DNA of 64,000 nt from Mycobacterium sp. 1164966.3. Lineage in GTDB: Bacteria; Actinomycetota; Actinomycetes; Mycobacteriales; Mycobacteriaceae. The stretch is from positions 398,709 to 462,708 of the forward strand of contig NZ_LZSG01000044.1 in assembly GCF_001665395.1 (NCBI RefSeq). The letters run 5' to 3'. A program made the position numbers and the translations under genes. This document shows positions 18,854 through 27,248 of this stretch, piece by piece. The stretch's first letter is position 1; every line of letters starts with the position of its first letter. Under the pieces are notes generated by a model, which worked only from the letters and a program-made list of their open reading frames with translations, was not told where the DNA came from and did not search any database.

Positions 18854-20068
18854 ATGGTGCGACCCGAACGCCGGACTAAAGGTGACATCGTGGCCGCCAC
18901 GACGATCGCGCTGGTGGTCGCCGTGATCGCGGCGCTGATCTGGTGGACCAGCGACGCCCGCGCCACCGTCAGCCGGCCGGCTGCCTCGCCGGCGCCTCAC
19001 CCCACTACGGCCAAATACGTGCCGACCGAGCTGAAGCAGCTGTGGAGCGCCACGAGCCCGGCCACCACGGCGCCGGTCGTGGTCGGCGGGTCGGTGACTA
19101 CCGGCGACGGGCGACAGGTGCGAGGACATGACCCCGCCACGGGTGAAACGCGCTGGAACTACTCCCGCGACACCGACCTGTGCGGGTTGTCCTGGGTCTA
19201 TCACTTCGCCGTCGCCGTCTACCGCGACGACCGCGGTTGTGGGCAGGTCAGCACCATTGACGGAGCCACCGGTCGTCGCGGACCCGCGCGTAGCAGTTAT
19301 GCCGATCCGGCCGTGCGCCTGTCCGCCGACGGCACCACCGTCTTGTCGGCCGGCCAGACTCGCCTCGAGCTGTGGCGCTCCGACATGGTCCGGATGTTGG
19401 TCTATGGCGAGACCGACGCCCGGGTGAAACCTTCGGCGCGAGGCCTGCATTCGGGCTGCCGGCTGGAGTCGGCAGCGGCCAGCTCGTCTGCGGTATCGGT
19501 GCTCGAGGCCTGCACTAACCAGGCCGATCTGCGGCTCGTGCTGTTGCGGCCCGGCAAAGACGACGACGAACCCCAGCAACATCTTGTCTCCGAACCCGGG
19601 ATCCGGCCCGGCTCGGGTGCTCGCGTGCTGGCCGTTTCGGACACCAGCACGGCCGTGTATCTGCCCCTGCCGCAACCGAAAGTCGACATCATCGATGAGA
19701 CGGGCGCGACGGTGGCGAGCACGCTGCTGCCCAAGCCGCCGTCGAGTTCGGCTGTCGCCTCGCCGGCCGGCAACCTGGTGACCTGGTGGACCGGCGACTC
19801 CTTGATGGTCTTCGAAACGGGCAAGCTGAGTCTTCGCTACACGATCGCCCCCGGCGAGACGGCGACGCCGCTGGGTCCGGGAGCGATGATGGCGGGCCAG
19901 CTGCTGGTGCCCATCACCGGTGGCCTCGGGGTGTATGACCCGATCAGTGGCGAGAACACCAGCTTCATTCCGGTGAGCCGGCAGCCGAGCAGTTCGGCGG
20001 TCGTCCCGGCCGTTTCGGGTTCCAGGGTCTTCGAGCAGCGCGGCGACACCGTGGTGGCGCTGGGTTAG
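18854..20068 (+). CDS. single-pass membrane protein with beta-propeller-like periplasmic domain (Rv3212 orthologue)
   Basis: A 404-residue protein. A short cytoplasmic basic tail (MVRPERRTKGD) precedes one membrane helix (about 12-32), and the rest is outside. The outer domain is built of repeats with PQQ/WD-like pieces (GHDPATGETRWNY, VSTIDGATGRRG, LGVYDPISGENTSF), suggesting a propeller. Cysteines at CGLSW, CGQV, CRLES and EACT could pair. It is annotated in M. tuberculosis only as conserved Ala/Val-rich; function unknown. It is probably cotranscribed with rhlE (13-base gap) and followed by stem-loop repeat copy A. Confidence 0.88.
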   Translation: MVRPERRTKGDIVAATTIALVVAVIAALIWWTSDARATVSRPAASPAPHPTTAKYVPTELKQLWSATSPATTAPVVVGGSVTTGDGRQVRGHDPATGETRWNYSRDTDLCGLSWVYHFAVAVYRDDRGCGQVSTIDGATGRRGPARSSYADPAVRLSADGTTVLSAGQTRLELWRSDMVRMLVYGETDARVKPSARGLHSGCRLESAAASSSAVSVLEACTNQADLRLVLLRPGKDDDEPQQHLVSEPGIRPGSGARVLAVSDTSTAVYLPLPQPKVDIIDETGATVASTLLPKPPSSSAVASPAGNLVTWWTGDSLMVFETGKLSLRYTIAPGETATPLGPGAMMAGQLLVPITGGLGVYDPISGENTSFIPVSRQPSSSAVVPAVSGSRVFEQRGDTVVALG

Positions 20069-20073
20069 CCGGC

Positions 20074-20130
20074 CGAGCAGACGCAACATGCCCTATTTCG
20101 GCCCGAAACGGGCGATTTTGCGTCTGCTCG
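20074..20130. repeat. intergenic stem-loop repeat, copy A
   Basis: The left arm at 20074-20093 begins CGAGCAGACGCAA; the right arm at 20110-20130 ends TTGCGTCTGCTCG. The arms pair over about 20 bases with one mismatch and one bulge. A nested palindrome TTTCGG-C-CCGAAA (20096-20108) sits in the loop. It fills the whole gap between convergent genes; the parA-like stop (TAG, 20133-20131) begins right at the arm. It could act as a bidirectional terminator. Related copies are at 32256, 44093, 45101 and 45530, with a variant at 49725. Confidence 0.85.
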
Positions 20131-20928
20131 CTAAACCTCGACGGTGAAGCTGGGCAGTGGTTTGCCGGTCTTCCAGTGCTTCACCAGCGCCTCGGCCAGC
20201 TCCCGATAGGCGACCGCTCCCTTGTTCTTGCGCCCGGCCATCACCGACGAACCCGATGCGGTGGCCTCGGCGAATCGAACCGTGCGCGGGATCGGCGGAG
20301 CCAGCACGGGCAGGTCGTAGCGGTCGGCAACGTCGACCAGCACGTCGCGGGTGTGCGTAGTTCGCGAGTCGTACAGCGTCGGCAACGCGCCCAGCAACCG
20401 CAGGTCCGGGTTGGTGATCTGCTGGACGTCGGCAACCGTGCGCAGAAACTGCCCGACACCGCGGTGGGCCAGCGTCTCGCATTGCAGCGGCACGATGACC
20501 TCGTTGGCGGCCGTCAACCCGTTGAGCGTGAGCACGCCCAGCGAGGGCGGGCAATCCACGACGACGACGTCGAAGTCGGAGAGTTTGGCCAGCGCACGCT
20601 TGAGCGCGTACTCGCGGCCGGCCCGCATCAGCAACATCGCCTCGGCACCGGCCAGGTCGATGTTGGCCGGCAGCAGGGTCATTCCCTCATTGGTGGTGAC
20701 CAGCGCGGCGTTCGGCTCGACCTCACCGAGGAGCACCTCGTGCACGGACACCGGCAGCTTGTCCGGGTCTTGGCCAAGCGAGAAGGTCAAACAGCCTTGC
20801 GGGTCCAGATCGACAAGCAGGACGCGCTTTCCGATATCCGCCATTGCCGCACCCAACGAGGCGACCGTCGTCGTCTTGGCCACGCCGCCCTTCTGGTTGG
20901 CCACTGCCAATACCCGCGTTTTAGTCAA
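20131..20928 (-). CDS. ParA/Soj-family ATPase (Rv3213c orthologue)
   Basis: A 265-residue ATPase with the deviant Walker A KGGVAKTT at 13-20 (signature Lys13), Walker A' VDLDPQG and Walker B VVDCPPSLG. It is an orphan: there is no ParB gene or parS-like cluster nearby, so a role in plasmid-type partition is unlikely. By family such proteins position cargo on the nucleoid or pole through ATP-dependent dimerisation. The start is taken at 20928. It is convergent with the propeller-protein gene across repeat copy A and divergent from gpm2. Confidence 0.92.
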   Translation of the reverse strand: MTKTRVLAVANQKGGVAKTTTVASLGAAMADIGKRVLLVDLDPQGCLTFSLGQDPDKLPVSVHEVLLGEVEPNAALVTTNEGMTLLPANIDLAGAEAMLLMRAGREYALKRALAKLSDFDVVVVDCPPSLGVLTLNGLTAANEVIVPLQCETLAHRGVGQFLRTVADVQQITNPDLRLLGALPTLYDSRTTHTRDVLVDVADRYDLPVLAPPIPRTVRFAEATASGSSVMAGRKNKGAVAYRELAEALVKHWKTGKPLPSFTVEV

Positions 20929-21050
20929 AGCGCCGCTCCTCCTTATTGCTGCGCGGTCACTCTGCCCATCCTGGCACGTCCTTGGCCCAAAGCTTCGGAC
21001 GGTGGCTCCCGCAATGGCTCTGGCATGTCGGTCCGGCAGAATCGGTGGGC

Positions 21051-21653
21051 ATGGGCGTGAAAGACGGTGTGGAAAACCACCGACTGCTGCTGCTCCGCCA
21101 CGGCGAGACCGAGTGGTCGAAATCAGGTCAGCACACCGGCGTCACCGAGCTCGAGTTGACCGACGCCGGCCGAGCCCAGGCGGAGCTGTCCGGCCAGGCC
21201 CTCGACGAACTGGAAATCACCGACCCGCTGGTGATCAGCAGCCCACGACAGCGCGCCGTGGTCACCGCCGAATTGGCCGGCCTCACGGTCGATGAGGTTT
21301 CTCCGCTACTCGCCGAATGGGATTACGGTTCCTACGAGGGACTGACCACCGCGCAAATTCGTGAATCCGAACCTGATTGGCTGGTATGGACTCATGGATG
21401 CCCGGACGGCGAAAGCGTCGAGCAGGTCAGCGATCGCGCCGATCGGGCCGTGGCAATGGCGCTCGAGCACATGGCATCGCGCGACGTGATTTTCGTCGGC
21501 CACAGCCACTTCTCCCGGTCGGTGATCACCCGCTGGGTCGAGCTTCCCCTGGTGGAAGGCAGCCGATTCGGCATGCCAACCGCGTCGGTCGCGGTCTGCG
21601 GCTTCGAGCACGGGGTGCGCCAGCTTGTTGCACTCGGATTGACGGGGCAGTGA
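21051..21653 (+). CDS. gpm2: phosphoglycerate mutase-like acid phosphatase (Gpm2)
   Basis: A 200-residue histidine phosphatase orthologous to Rv3214. The phosphate-accepting RHGE is at 16-19 (H17) and the second catalytic His is in FVGHSHFSR (H151). The conserved EWDYGSYEGL acid/base segment is present. The M. tuberculosis protein, although annotated as a mutase and once as EntD, behaves as a phosphatase by family literature. ATG 21051 matches the conserved MGVK start. Its TGA overlaps the GTG start of entC (GTGA at 21650-21653), so the two are translationally coupled. Confidence 0.93.
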   Translation: MGVKDGVENHRLLLLRHGETEWSKSGQHTGVTELELTDAGRAQAELSGQALDELEITDPLVISSPRQRAVVTAELAGLTVDEVSPLLAEWDYGSYEGLTTAQIRESEPDWLVWTHGCPDGESVEQVSDRADRAVAMALEHMASRDVIFVGHSHFSRSVITRWVELPLVEGSRFGMPTASVAVCGFEHGVRQLVALGLTGQ

Positions 21654-22753
21654 CAGCGCGCGAACCGCCGTTCGCGCTATGCGGGCCGACGGGGACTCTG
21701 GTTGCCGACGGAGTGCGGACGCAGTACCGCGACGTGACCGCCGCGCAAGCCGCCCTCCGCTCGGGGTCGGCTCCAATGGTGTTGGGCGCGTTGCCTTTCG
21801 ACGTGACCAGACCCGCCGCACTGCTGGTGCCGGAGGCCGTGCGGCGCACCGACGCGCTGCCCGACTGGCCAGCGGGACCGCTGCCCGCGGTGCGAATCAC
21901 GGCGACCTTGCCGGCGCCTGCCGACCACCGCGCCCGGATCAGCCGGGCCCGGGAACAGCTCGCGGCACCGGACAACCCGTTGCGCAAGGTGGTACTGGCC
22001 CGTGCGCTGCAACTCGGCGCCGACGAATCGTTGGACGCCCGGGTCATCCTGCGCCGTCTGGTCGAGGCCGACCCGACCGCATACGGTTACCTGGTCGACC
22101 TCACTCCCGCGGGCGACGACTACGTCGGCGCGGCGCTGGTGGGCGCAAGCCCCGAGCTTCTGATCGCTCGCTCCGGCAATCACGTTGTGTGCCAACCGTT
22201 TGCGGGCTCGGCCCCGCGTTCCGCCGACCCGGACGTCGACGCCGCCCACGGTGCGGCGCTGGCCGACTCCGCCAAGGACCGGCACGAGCACCAATTTGTC
22301 ATCGACACCATGCGCGCGGCGCTGGAACCGCTGTGCGACGAGCTGACCATCGCGCCCCAGCCGCAACTGAGCCGCACCGCGGCGGTCTGGCACCTGTGCA
22401 CACCGATCAGCGGCCGGCTGCGCGATTCCTCTACCACCGCAATCGATTTGGCGTTGGCGCTGCATCCCACCCCGGCGGTCGGTGGAGTACCGACCAAGCC
22501 CGCGTCAGAGCTCATCCGCGAGCTGGAAGGGGACCGCGGGTTCTATGCCGGTGCGGTGGGCTGGTGCGATGCCCGCGGCGACGGTCGCTGGGTGGTGTCC
22601 ATCCGCTGCGCGCAGCTGTCGCCCGACCGGCGCACCGCGCTGGCGCACGCCGGCGGAGGAATCGTCGCCGAGTCCAATCCCGATGACGAAGTCGACGAAA
22701 CCACAACGAAATTCGCCACGATACTCAATGCGCTGGGGGCTGTGCATGGCTGA
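21650..22753 (+). CDS. entC: isochorismate synthase-like enzyme EntC
   Basis: A 367-residue chorismate-utilising enzyme orthologous to Rv3215. Characteristic blocks are PLRKVVLARAL, GASPELLI, QPFAGSAPR, LHPTPAVGGVPT, the EGDRGFYAGAVGW motif and GGGIVAESNPDDEVDETT, which hold the Mg and chorismate-binding residues. It should convert chorismate to isochorismate for menaquinone or salicylate-derived products; mycobactin salicylate itself is normally made by MbtI. The GTG start at 21650 overlaps the gpm2 stop, and the last eight bases overlap the GNAT gene, giving a tightly coupled trio. Confidence 0.92.
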   Translation: MTAREPPFALCGPTGTLVADGVRTQYRDVTAAQAALRSGSAPMVLGALPFDVTRPAALLVPEAVRRTDALPDWPAGPLPAVRITATLPAPADHRARISRAREQLAAPDNPLRKVVLARALQLGADESLDARVILRRLVEADPTAYGYLVDLTPAGDDYVGAALVGASPELLIARSGNHVVCQPFAGSAPRSADPDVDAAHGAALADSAKDRHEHQFVIDTMRAALEPLCDELTIAPQPQLSRTAAVWHLCTPISGRLRDSSTTAIDLALALHPTPAVGGVPTKPASELIRELEGDRGFYAGAVGWCDARGDGRWVVSIRCAQLSPDRRTALAHAGGGIVAESNPDDEVDETTTKFATILNALGAVHG

Positions 22754-23228
22754 GTTCATCCGCCGCGCCGTCCCGCAGGACACCGCCGACATTGCCGACA
22801 TGATCCACGGACTGGCCGAATTCGAGCGCGCGCCCGATCAATGCACGGTCACCGAAACGCAGATCGCCACAGCACTATTCGGCGAGTCGCCGACGGTGCA
22901 CGGCCACGTCGCGGTGGCAGACGGCGAAATCGCTGCGATGGCGCTGTGGTTTATCAGCTTCTCCACGTGGGACGGTGTCGCGGGGATCTATCTGGAAGAT
23001 CTGTTCGTAAGGGCCAAGTTTCGCCGCCGCGGGCTGGCTCGCGCGCTGCTTTCGGAGCTGGCCCGCGAATGCCAAGACCAGGGCTATACGCGGTTGTCGT
23101 GGGCGGTGCTGAACTGGAACTCGGACGCCATCGCGCTGTACGACCGAATCGGGGCGGTGCCGCAGCGGGAATGGACCACCTATCGGCTGTCCGGCTCGGG
23201 CTTGGCCGAGCTGGCGCGGTCACGCTGA
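22746..23228 (+). CDS. GNAT-family N-acetyltransferase (Rv3216 orthologue)
   Basis: A 160-residue acetyltransferase. The acetyl-CoA loop is FRRRGLARALL (pattern R-x-x-G-x-A), preceded by the beta-strand GIYLEDLFV and followed by SWAVLNWNSDAIALYDRIGA, as in spermidine/diamine-type GNATs (FIRRAVPQDTADI start). The acceptor is unknown. The ATG at 22746 overlaps the 3' end of entC, so it is coupled to it. The 3' end overlaps the convergent membrane-protein gene by 49 bases. Confidence 0.9.
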   Translation: MAEFIRRAVPQDTADIADMIHGLAEFERAPDQCTVTETQIATALFGESPTVHGHVAVADGEIAAMALWFISFSTWDGVAGIYLEDLFVRAKFRRRGLARALLSELARECQDQGYTRLSWAVLNWNSDAIALYDRIGAVPQREWTTYRLSGSGLAELARSR

Positions 23229-23623
23229 TAGCCGCCCGCCGCCCAGCGCACCGCTGCGGGACTGAACAGCAAGACCAACGCGCTCAGCGCTATCAACGCG
23301 AGCGGGATCCCGAACGCGAGCCGATGCGAGCCCACCGCGACGTACCAGGCAATCGGGAGCAGCAGCAATTGCGTGAACACTCCTAGGCCACGACCCCAGC
23401 GCTTACCGATCACCAAGGCCCAGCCGGCAGCCAGCACGGCGCCGCCGATCAGCGCGAACCAGATCGCGGTCCCCATCCCGTTGACCACGCGCTGGTCGGC
23501 TCCGGCGAGCCCGCGGACCACCAGCACCGCGGCCACCGCCAATGCCGCCACCCCCTGCAGCCCGACGATCACACCGGCGCTGCGTACGGCACGCGGGGCC
23601 GGATCACGGCCTGGATTCGTCAC
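23180..23623 (-). CDS. four-helix integral membrane protein, unknown function (Rv3217c orthologue)
   Basis: A 147-residue protein with four clear hydrophobic helices (about 16-36, 52-72, 80-97 and 103-120) and a charged C-terminal tail. No enzyme motif is visible. The last 49 bases overlap the convergent GNAT gene antiparallel, so the tail codons are constrained by both proteins. The start near 23623 lies 70 bases from the divergent lipid-kinase gene. Confidence 0.82.
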   Translation of the reverse strand: MTNPGRDPAPRAVRSAGVIVGLQGVAALAVAAVLVVRGLAGADQRVVNGMGTAIWFALIGGAVLAAGWALVIGKRWGRGLGVFTQLLLLPIAWYVAVGSHRLAFGIPLALIALSALVLLFSPAAVRWAAGGYQRDRASSAKPEPDSR

Positions 23624-23693
23624 GACGCCAGCGTAGTCACGCTTGTCGGCTGGTCAGCCGGCCTCTCACGGACAAGCCTTAAGCTCGTGCATC

Positions 23694-24659
23694 ATGCGCG
23701 CCGTGCTGATCGTCAACCCCGCTGCCACCTCCACCACACCGGCCGCCCGTGACCTGTTGGCAAGCGCGCTCAAAAGCCGCCTCGAGCTCACCGTCGAGCA
23801 CACCACCCATCCAGGTCACGGGGCTGAACTCGCTCACACCGCCGCCGCGAACGGAGTCGACCTGGTGGTGGTGCACGGCGGCGACGGAACGATCAGCAGA
23901 GTGGTCAACGGCTTGCTGGGCCGCCCGGGGAGCACACCGAGAGAAAACCTGCCGGCGGTTGCGGTGGTTCCGGGCGGCTCGGCGAATGTGCTGACCAGAT
24001 CGCTGGGCCTATCCCGGGACCCGGTTGCCGCCACCAACCAGCTGATCCAGCTGCTCGACGACTACCGCCGTGACCGGACCTGGCGCCGGATCAGCCTGAT
24101 CGACTGCGGTGAGACCTGGGCCGTCATCAATGCGGGGATGGGCGTCGACGCGGAAGTGGTCGCCGGAGTGGAAGCCCAACGCAGAAAGGGCGCCAAGGTG
24201 ACCCCGTTGCGCTATTGGCGAGTGGCGGTGCCCGTCGCGGTCGGCTTCAGTCGCCGCGAACCGACCATGACGCTGGAATTGCCGGACCGCGAGGCCATTT
24301 CGGGCGTGCACTTCGCCTGGGTGTCCAACACCACGCCGTGGACCTACAGCAACGAGCGGCCGATGGTGACGAACCCCGATTGCAGCTTCGAGACGGGTCT
24401 CGGTGTGTTCGCGCTCACCAGTATGAAGGTTTTCCCCACCCTGCGATTGGTGCGCCAAATGCTCTCGAAACGCCCCAACCCGCAGGCAAAGCAACTCATC
24501 CGCGACGACGACACGGCTTGGCTGCGTGTCACCACCAACGGTGAACCGGCTGCCACCCAGTTCGACGGGGAGTACCTCGGCATGCGCGAAGGCATGACGT
24601 TCCGAACGGTTCCCGACGCGTTGGCAGTGGTCGCACCGCCCACCAAAAAGCCGTCCTGA
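23694..24659 (+). CDS. diacylglycerol/lipid kinase family protein (Rv3218 orthologue)
   Basis: A 321-residue protein with a DAGK catalytic domain: IVNPAA near the start, the ATP loop GGDGTI at about 63-68, and the PGGSANVLTRSLGL nucleotide-binding segment. The C-terminal beta-sandwich ends with NGEPAATQFDGEYL. By family it phosphorylates a lipid such as diacylglycerol or a sphingoid-type substrate; the actual mycobacterial substrate is not certain. ATG 23694 fits the conserved MRAVLIVNP start; an open frame reaches 17 codons upstream without similarity. Confidence 0.9.
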   Translation: MRAVLIVNPAATSTTPAARDLLASALKSRLELTVEHTTHPGHGAELAHTAAANGVDLVVVHGGDGTISRVVNGLLGRPGSTPRENLPAVAVVPGGSANVLTRSLGLSRDPVAATNQLIQLLDDYRRDRTWRRISLIDCGETWAVINAGMGVDAEVVAGVEAQRRKGAKVTPLRYWRVAVPVAVGFSRREPTMTLELPDREAISGVHFAWVSNTTPWTYSNERPMVTNPDCSFETGLGVFALTSMKVFPTLRLVRQMLSKRPNPQAKQLIRDDDTAWLRVTTNGEPAATQFDGEYLGMREGMTFRTVPDALAVVAPPTKKPS

Positions 24660-24762
24660 ACTGCAGCGACGAGCCGATGGCCGGAAAGTGAGACGAAAAT
24701 CTCTAGGGAAGCGGGCCGCAGTGTAGTACAACGGTGTAAGGGCTTTAGTAAGAGTTCGTCAA

Positions 24763-24799
24763 AGTGAGATAGCCCACGAGCTAACTGACGCTATTGACA
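24763..24799 (+). promoter_or_regulatory. whiB1 regulatory region: Crp-type site and TTGACA element
   Basis: AGTGAGATAGCCCACG at 24763-24778 fits the mycobacterial CRP/Rv3676 site (GTGA...CCAC dyad) and corresponds, as I recall, to the characterised CRP site of M. tuberculosis whiB1. TTGACA at 24794-24799 can serve as a -35 hexamer; a clear TANNNT -10 at 17-18 bases is not evident, although GAAACGAT lies there. The 279-base gap 24660-24938 has no gene and ends with GAGGAG before the whiB1 ATG. Confidence 0.6.
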
Positions 24800-24938
24800 T
24801 CTCTTGAGCCTGTGAAACGATCAAAAGGTTGCATGCAGAAATTTTGTAGGGGTACGGATACCTTTCTTGTGCACGCGCTAACTGCGGAAGAAAATTGCCC
24901 GTGCGCCTTGCTGCGCACTCAGTGAGGAGTAAGTACTT

Positions 24939-25193
24939 ATGGATTGGCGCCACAAGGCGGTCTGTCGCGACGAAGATCCCGAGCTGTTCTTCCCGGTAGG
25001 GAACAGCGGCCCGGCGCTCGCACAGATCGCTGACGCGAAACTGGTCTGCAATCGGTGCCCGGTGACCACGGAATGCCTCGCCTGGGCCCTGAACACAGGC
25101 CAGGACTCGGGCGTATGGGGCGGCATGAGCGAAGACGAGCGGCGCGCACTCAAGCGTCGCAGCGCCCGGACGAAGGCCCGTAGCGGAGTCTGA
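24939..25193 (+). CDS. whiB1: WhiB1 iron-sulfur transcriptional regulator
   Basis: An 84-residue Wbl protein orthologous to Rv3219. The 4Fe-4S ligands are C9, C37, C40 and C46, the turn is GVWGG (near residues 58-62) and the C-terminal basic DNA-binding tail is KRRSARTKARS. WhiB1 binds the SigA C-terminal domain and DNA, and its cluster reacts with nitric oxide; it is essential in M. tuberculosis. The ATG at 24939 is preceded by GAGGAG. The upstream gap carries a Crp-type site. Confidence 0.98.
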   Translation: MDWRHKAVCRDEDPELFFPVGNSGPALAQIADAKLVCNRCPVTTECLAWALNTGQDSGVWGGMSEDERRALKRRSARTKARSGV

Positions 25194-25252
25194 CGCAGTT
25201 TCCGACAGTGCGGCCTCGACAAACGTCGGGGCCGCACTGTTGCGTGCCGGTA

Positions 25253-26785
25253 TTACAGCAGTAGGCGGGCCCGCCGGCCGATCGGCACCCGGAGCACCAC
25301 GTCGGTGCCCTTCCCGGTGCCCTCGTGCACGCTCCCCTCTTGCATACTCGCCTCTTGCATGCTCAGCGTGCCGTCCAGCTCGGCGGACACCAGGGTCCGC
25401 ACGATCTGCAGGCCCAGGCTGTCCGACTTTTCCAGGCTGAATCCCTGCGGCAGGCCGCGCCCGTCGTCGTGCACGACGACATCCAGCCAGCGTGCCGAGC
25501 GCGCGGCGCGGATCGTCCCCCCCCCCCCGGGGGCCGCCGGATCGAAGGCGTGCTCGATGGCGTTCTGCACGAGTTCGGTGATCACCATGATCAGCGCCGT
25601 GGCGCGGTCGGAATCCAAGACGCCGAGATCGCCGACGCGGTTGATCCGGATCGGCCGGTCCACCGACGCCACATCGTTCATGATCGGCAGAATCCGGTCG
25701 ATCACCTCGTCGAGGTTGACCTGCTCGTCGACTGACATCGACAACGCGTCATGGACCAGGGCGATCGACGACACCCGGCGTACCGATTCGATCAGCGCCT
25801 CGCGCCCTTCGGCATTGGCGGTACGACGGGCCTGCAGGCGCAACAGCGCTGCAACCGTCTGTAGGTTGTTTTTCACCCGATGGTGAATTTCGCGGATGGT
25901 GGCGTCTTTCGATATCAGCGCGCGGTCCCGCCGTTTCACCTCGGTGACGTCGCGGATCAGTATCGCGGCACCGGCGCTGGCGCGGTTGACCACCAGCGGC
26001 AGGGTGCGCAGCAGCACCGTGGCACCGCCGGCGTCGACCTCCATCCGCATGCTCGTCCCGCCGGCCAGCAAGTCGAGCACATGCTCGGCCACCTCTTGCG
26101 CCTCGAAGGGGTCCGAGATGAGTGGGCGCGTCACCTCGATGAAGTTGTGCCCCTCCAACTCGCTGACCAGGCCCATCCGGTGATAAGCCGACAGCGCGTT
26201 GGGACTCGCGTAGGCCACGTCACCATTGACGTCCAGGCGAATGAAACCGTCGCCGGCACGCGGAGTGGAACGCGACATGGCCACGTCTCCCACGTCGGGA
26301 AAGGTGCCTTCGGCCAGCATGTGCAAGAGGTCGGTGGCGCATTCCTGGTAGGCGGTTTCCAGGTGGCCCGACGAGCGCTGGACCGCCACTTCGGTTTGGT
26401 GCCGGGTCAGCACCGCCACCACTTGGTCGCCATACCGTACCGGGGAGGCCTCGACGTTGGGCCCGGGCAGTTGCCACGAATGCGGTTGCACCACATCGCT
26501 TTCCCGCTCGGCATTTCCAGAAGCGAAGGTTGCGGCGACGAGCGGCAACCGGTCGGCAGCGACGACGCTGCCCACCGCATCGGTCTGCAGAACCGTCGGC
26601 GCGGTGTTGGGTCGGCATTGCGCCACGCATACCAGCACGCCGTCGTCGCGGCGCACCCACATCAGGTAGTCGGCGAACGACAGGTCGGCCAGCAGCTGCC
26701 ACTCCCCTACCACCGCATGCAGATGGTCGACCGCGTTGCCCGGCAACACGGTGTGTTCGGCAAGAAGGTCACCGAGAGTAGAAAT
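25253..26785 (-). CDS. pdtaS: PdtaS cytoplasmic sensor histidine kinase
   Basis: A 498- to 510-residue kinase orthologous to Rv3220c, partner of the RNA-binding antiterminator PdtaR. It has GAF-like and PAS-like N-terminal domains, a HisKA_2 dimerisation helix with IREIHHRVKNNLQ (phospho-His), and a GHKL ATPase (ELVQNAIEHAFD, DDGRGLP, GLQIVRTLV, GKGTDVVL). The conserved N-terminus STLGDLLAEHTV is encoded, but its first codon is ATT at 26785; the next standard start is GTG 26749. ATT is used because the extension matches the family. Two oddities are a 12-base C tract (25517-25528) and three 15-bp repeats (25321-25365), both inside the ATPase domain. Confidence 0.92.
   Translation of the reverse strand: MSTLGDLLAEHTVLPGNAVDHLHAVVGEWQLLADLSFADYLMWVRRDDGVLVCVAQCRPNTAPTVLQTDAVGSVVAADRLPLVAATFASGNAERESDVVQPHSWQLPGPNVEASPVRYGDQVVAVLTRHQTEVAVQRSSGHLETAYQECATDLLHMLAEGTFPDVGDVAMSRSTPRAGDGFIRLDVNGDVAYASPNALSAYHRMGLVSELEGHNFIEVTRPLISDPFEAQEVAEHVLDLLAGGTSMRMEVDAGGATVLLRTLPLVVNRASAGAAILIRDVTEVKRRDRALISKDATIREIHHRVKNNLQTVAALLRLQARRTANAEGREALIESVRRVSSIALVHDALSMSVDEQVNLDEVIDRILPIMNDVASVDRPIRINRVGDLGVLDSDRATALIMVITELVQNAIEHAFDPAAPGGGGTIRAARSARWLDVVVHDDGRGLPQGFSLEKSDSLGLQIVRTLVSAELDGTLSMQEASMQEGSVHEGTGKGTDVVLRVPIGRRARLLL
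25321..25365 (-). repeat. 15-bp tandem repeat (three copies) inside pdtaS
   Basis: Three adjacent 15-base units are CCTCGTGCACGCTCC, CCTCTTGCATACTCG and CCTCTTGCATGCTCA on the plus strand. They encode the run MQEASMQEGSVHEG in the kinase, between the last ATPase beta-strand block and GKGTDVVL. The M. tuberculosis protein, as I recall it, has a much shorter loop here. In-frame units of five residues would lengthen or shorten a surface loop without a frameshift. Confidence 0.8.
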
Positions 26786-26831
26786 GACGCGCCCCCGAGC
26801 TGCCGAATAGCTGAAGTATTGGGTCCAACGG

Positions 26832-27047
26832 CTAGCTGATCACTGCAATGAGGTCGCCAGCCTGGATGACGTCGCCGACCGACACACTGACCTTGCTGAC
26901 GGTGCCGCCGACTTCGGCCAGCACGGGGATCTCCATCTTCATCGACTCCAGCAGCACGACGGTGTCGCCTTTGCCGATCTGGTCGCCCTCCCGGACAACA
27001 ACTTCGAGCACGCTGGCCACGATCTCGGCGCGAACATCCTCGGCCAT
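26832..27047 (-). CDS. biotinylated protein TB7.3 (biotinyl/lipoyl carrier domain)
   Basis: A 71-residue stand-alone biotinyl domain orthologous to Rv3221c. The biotin-accepting lysine is K37 in ESMKMEIPV, flanked by the usual Gly hairpins (EGDQIGKGD, SVGDVIQAGD). It resembles the C-terminal domain of acyl-CoA carboxylase alpha subunits; its carboxylase partner is unknown. ATG 27047 (MAEDVRAEIV) matches M. tuberculosis, although the frame is open to 27104. It lies 46 bases upstream of the pdtaS ATT codon on the same strand. Confidence 0.93.
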   Translation of the reverse strand: MAEDVRAEIVASVLEVVVREGDQIGKGDTVVLLESMKMEIPVLAEVGGTVSKVSVSVGDVIQAGDLIAVIS

Positions 27048-27248
27048 CTTCACCCCACTCGTTTCGGCCATTCCGCATGCTGACTGTTGGTCTCTCAGGC
27101 TCATGTATATCGAACCACAAGACCGTCCAGAACAGCGGCGCGCAGGCTACCGACGCGGCGCGACGGGGCGCATGGGACACTGTTGGGTAACAGGGCGGAC
27201 CCCAACACACCTAAGGCCGCCCCGCATTCGACTAAACGGAGGTTATCC

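Noticed and set aside
18668..20089. A 473-codon minus-strand frame opposite the propeller protein
   Set aside because: The plus-strand product matches the Rv3212 family throughout; the antisense product is low-complexity His/Arg/Gly.
20074..20130. Stem-loop repeat as a phage or plasmid attachment site
   Set aside because: It recurs several times between unrelated genes and has no integrase nearby, so a dispersed repeat/terminator fits better.
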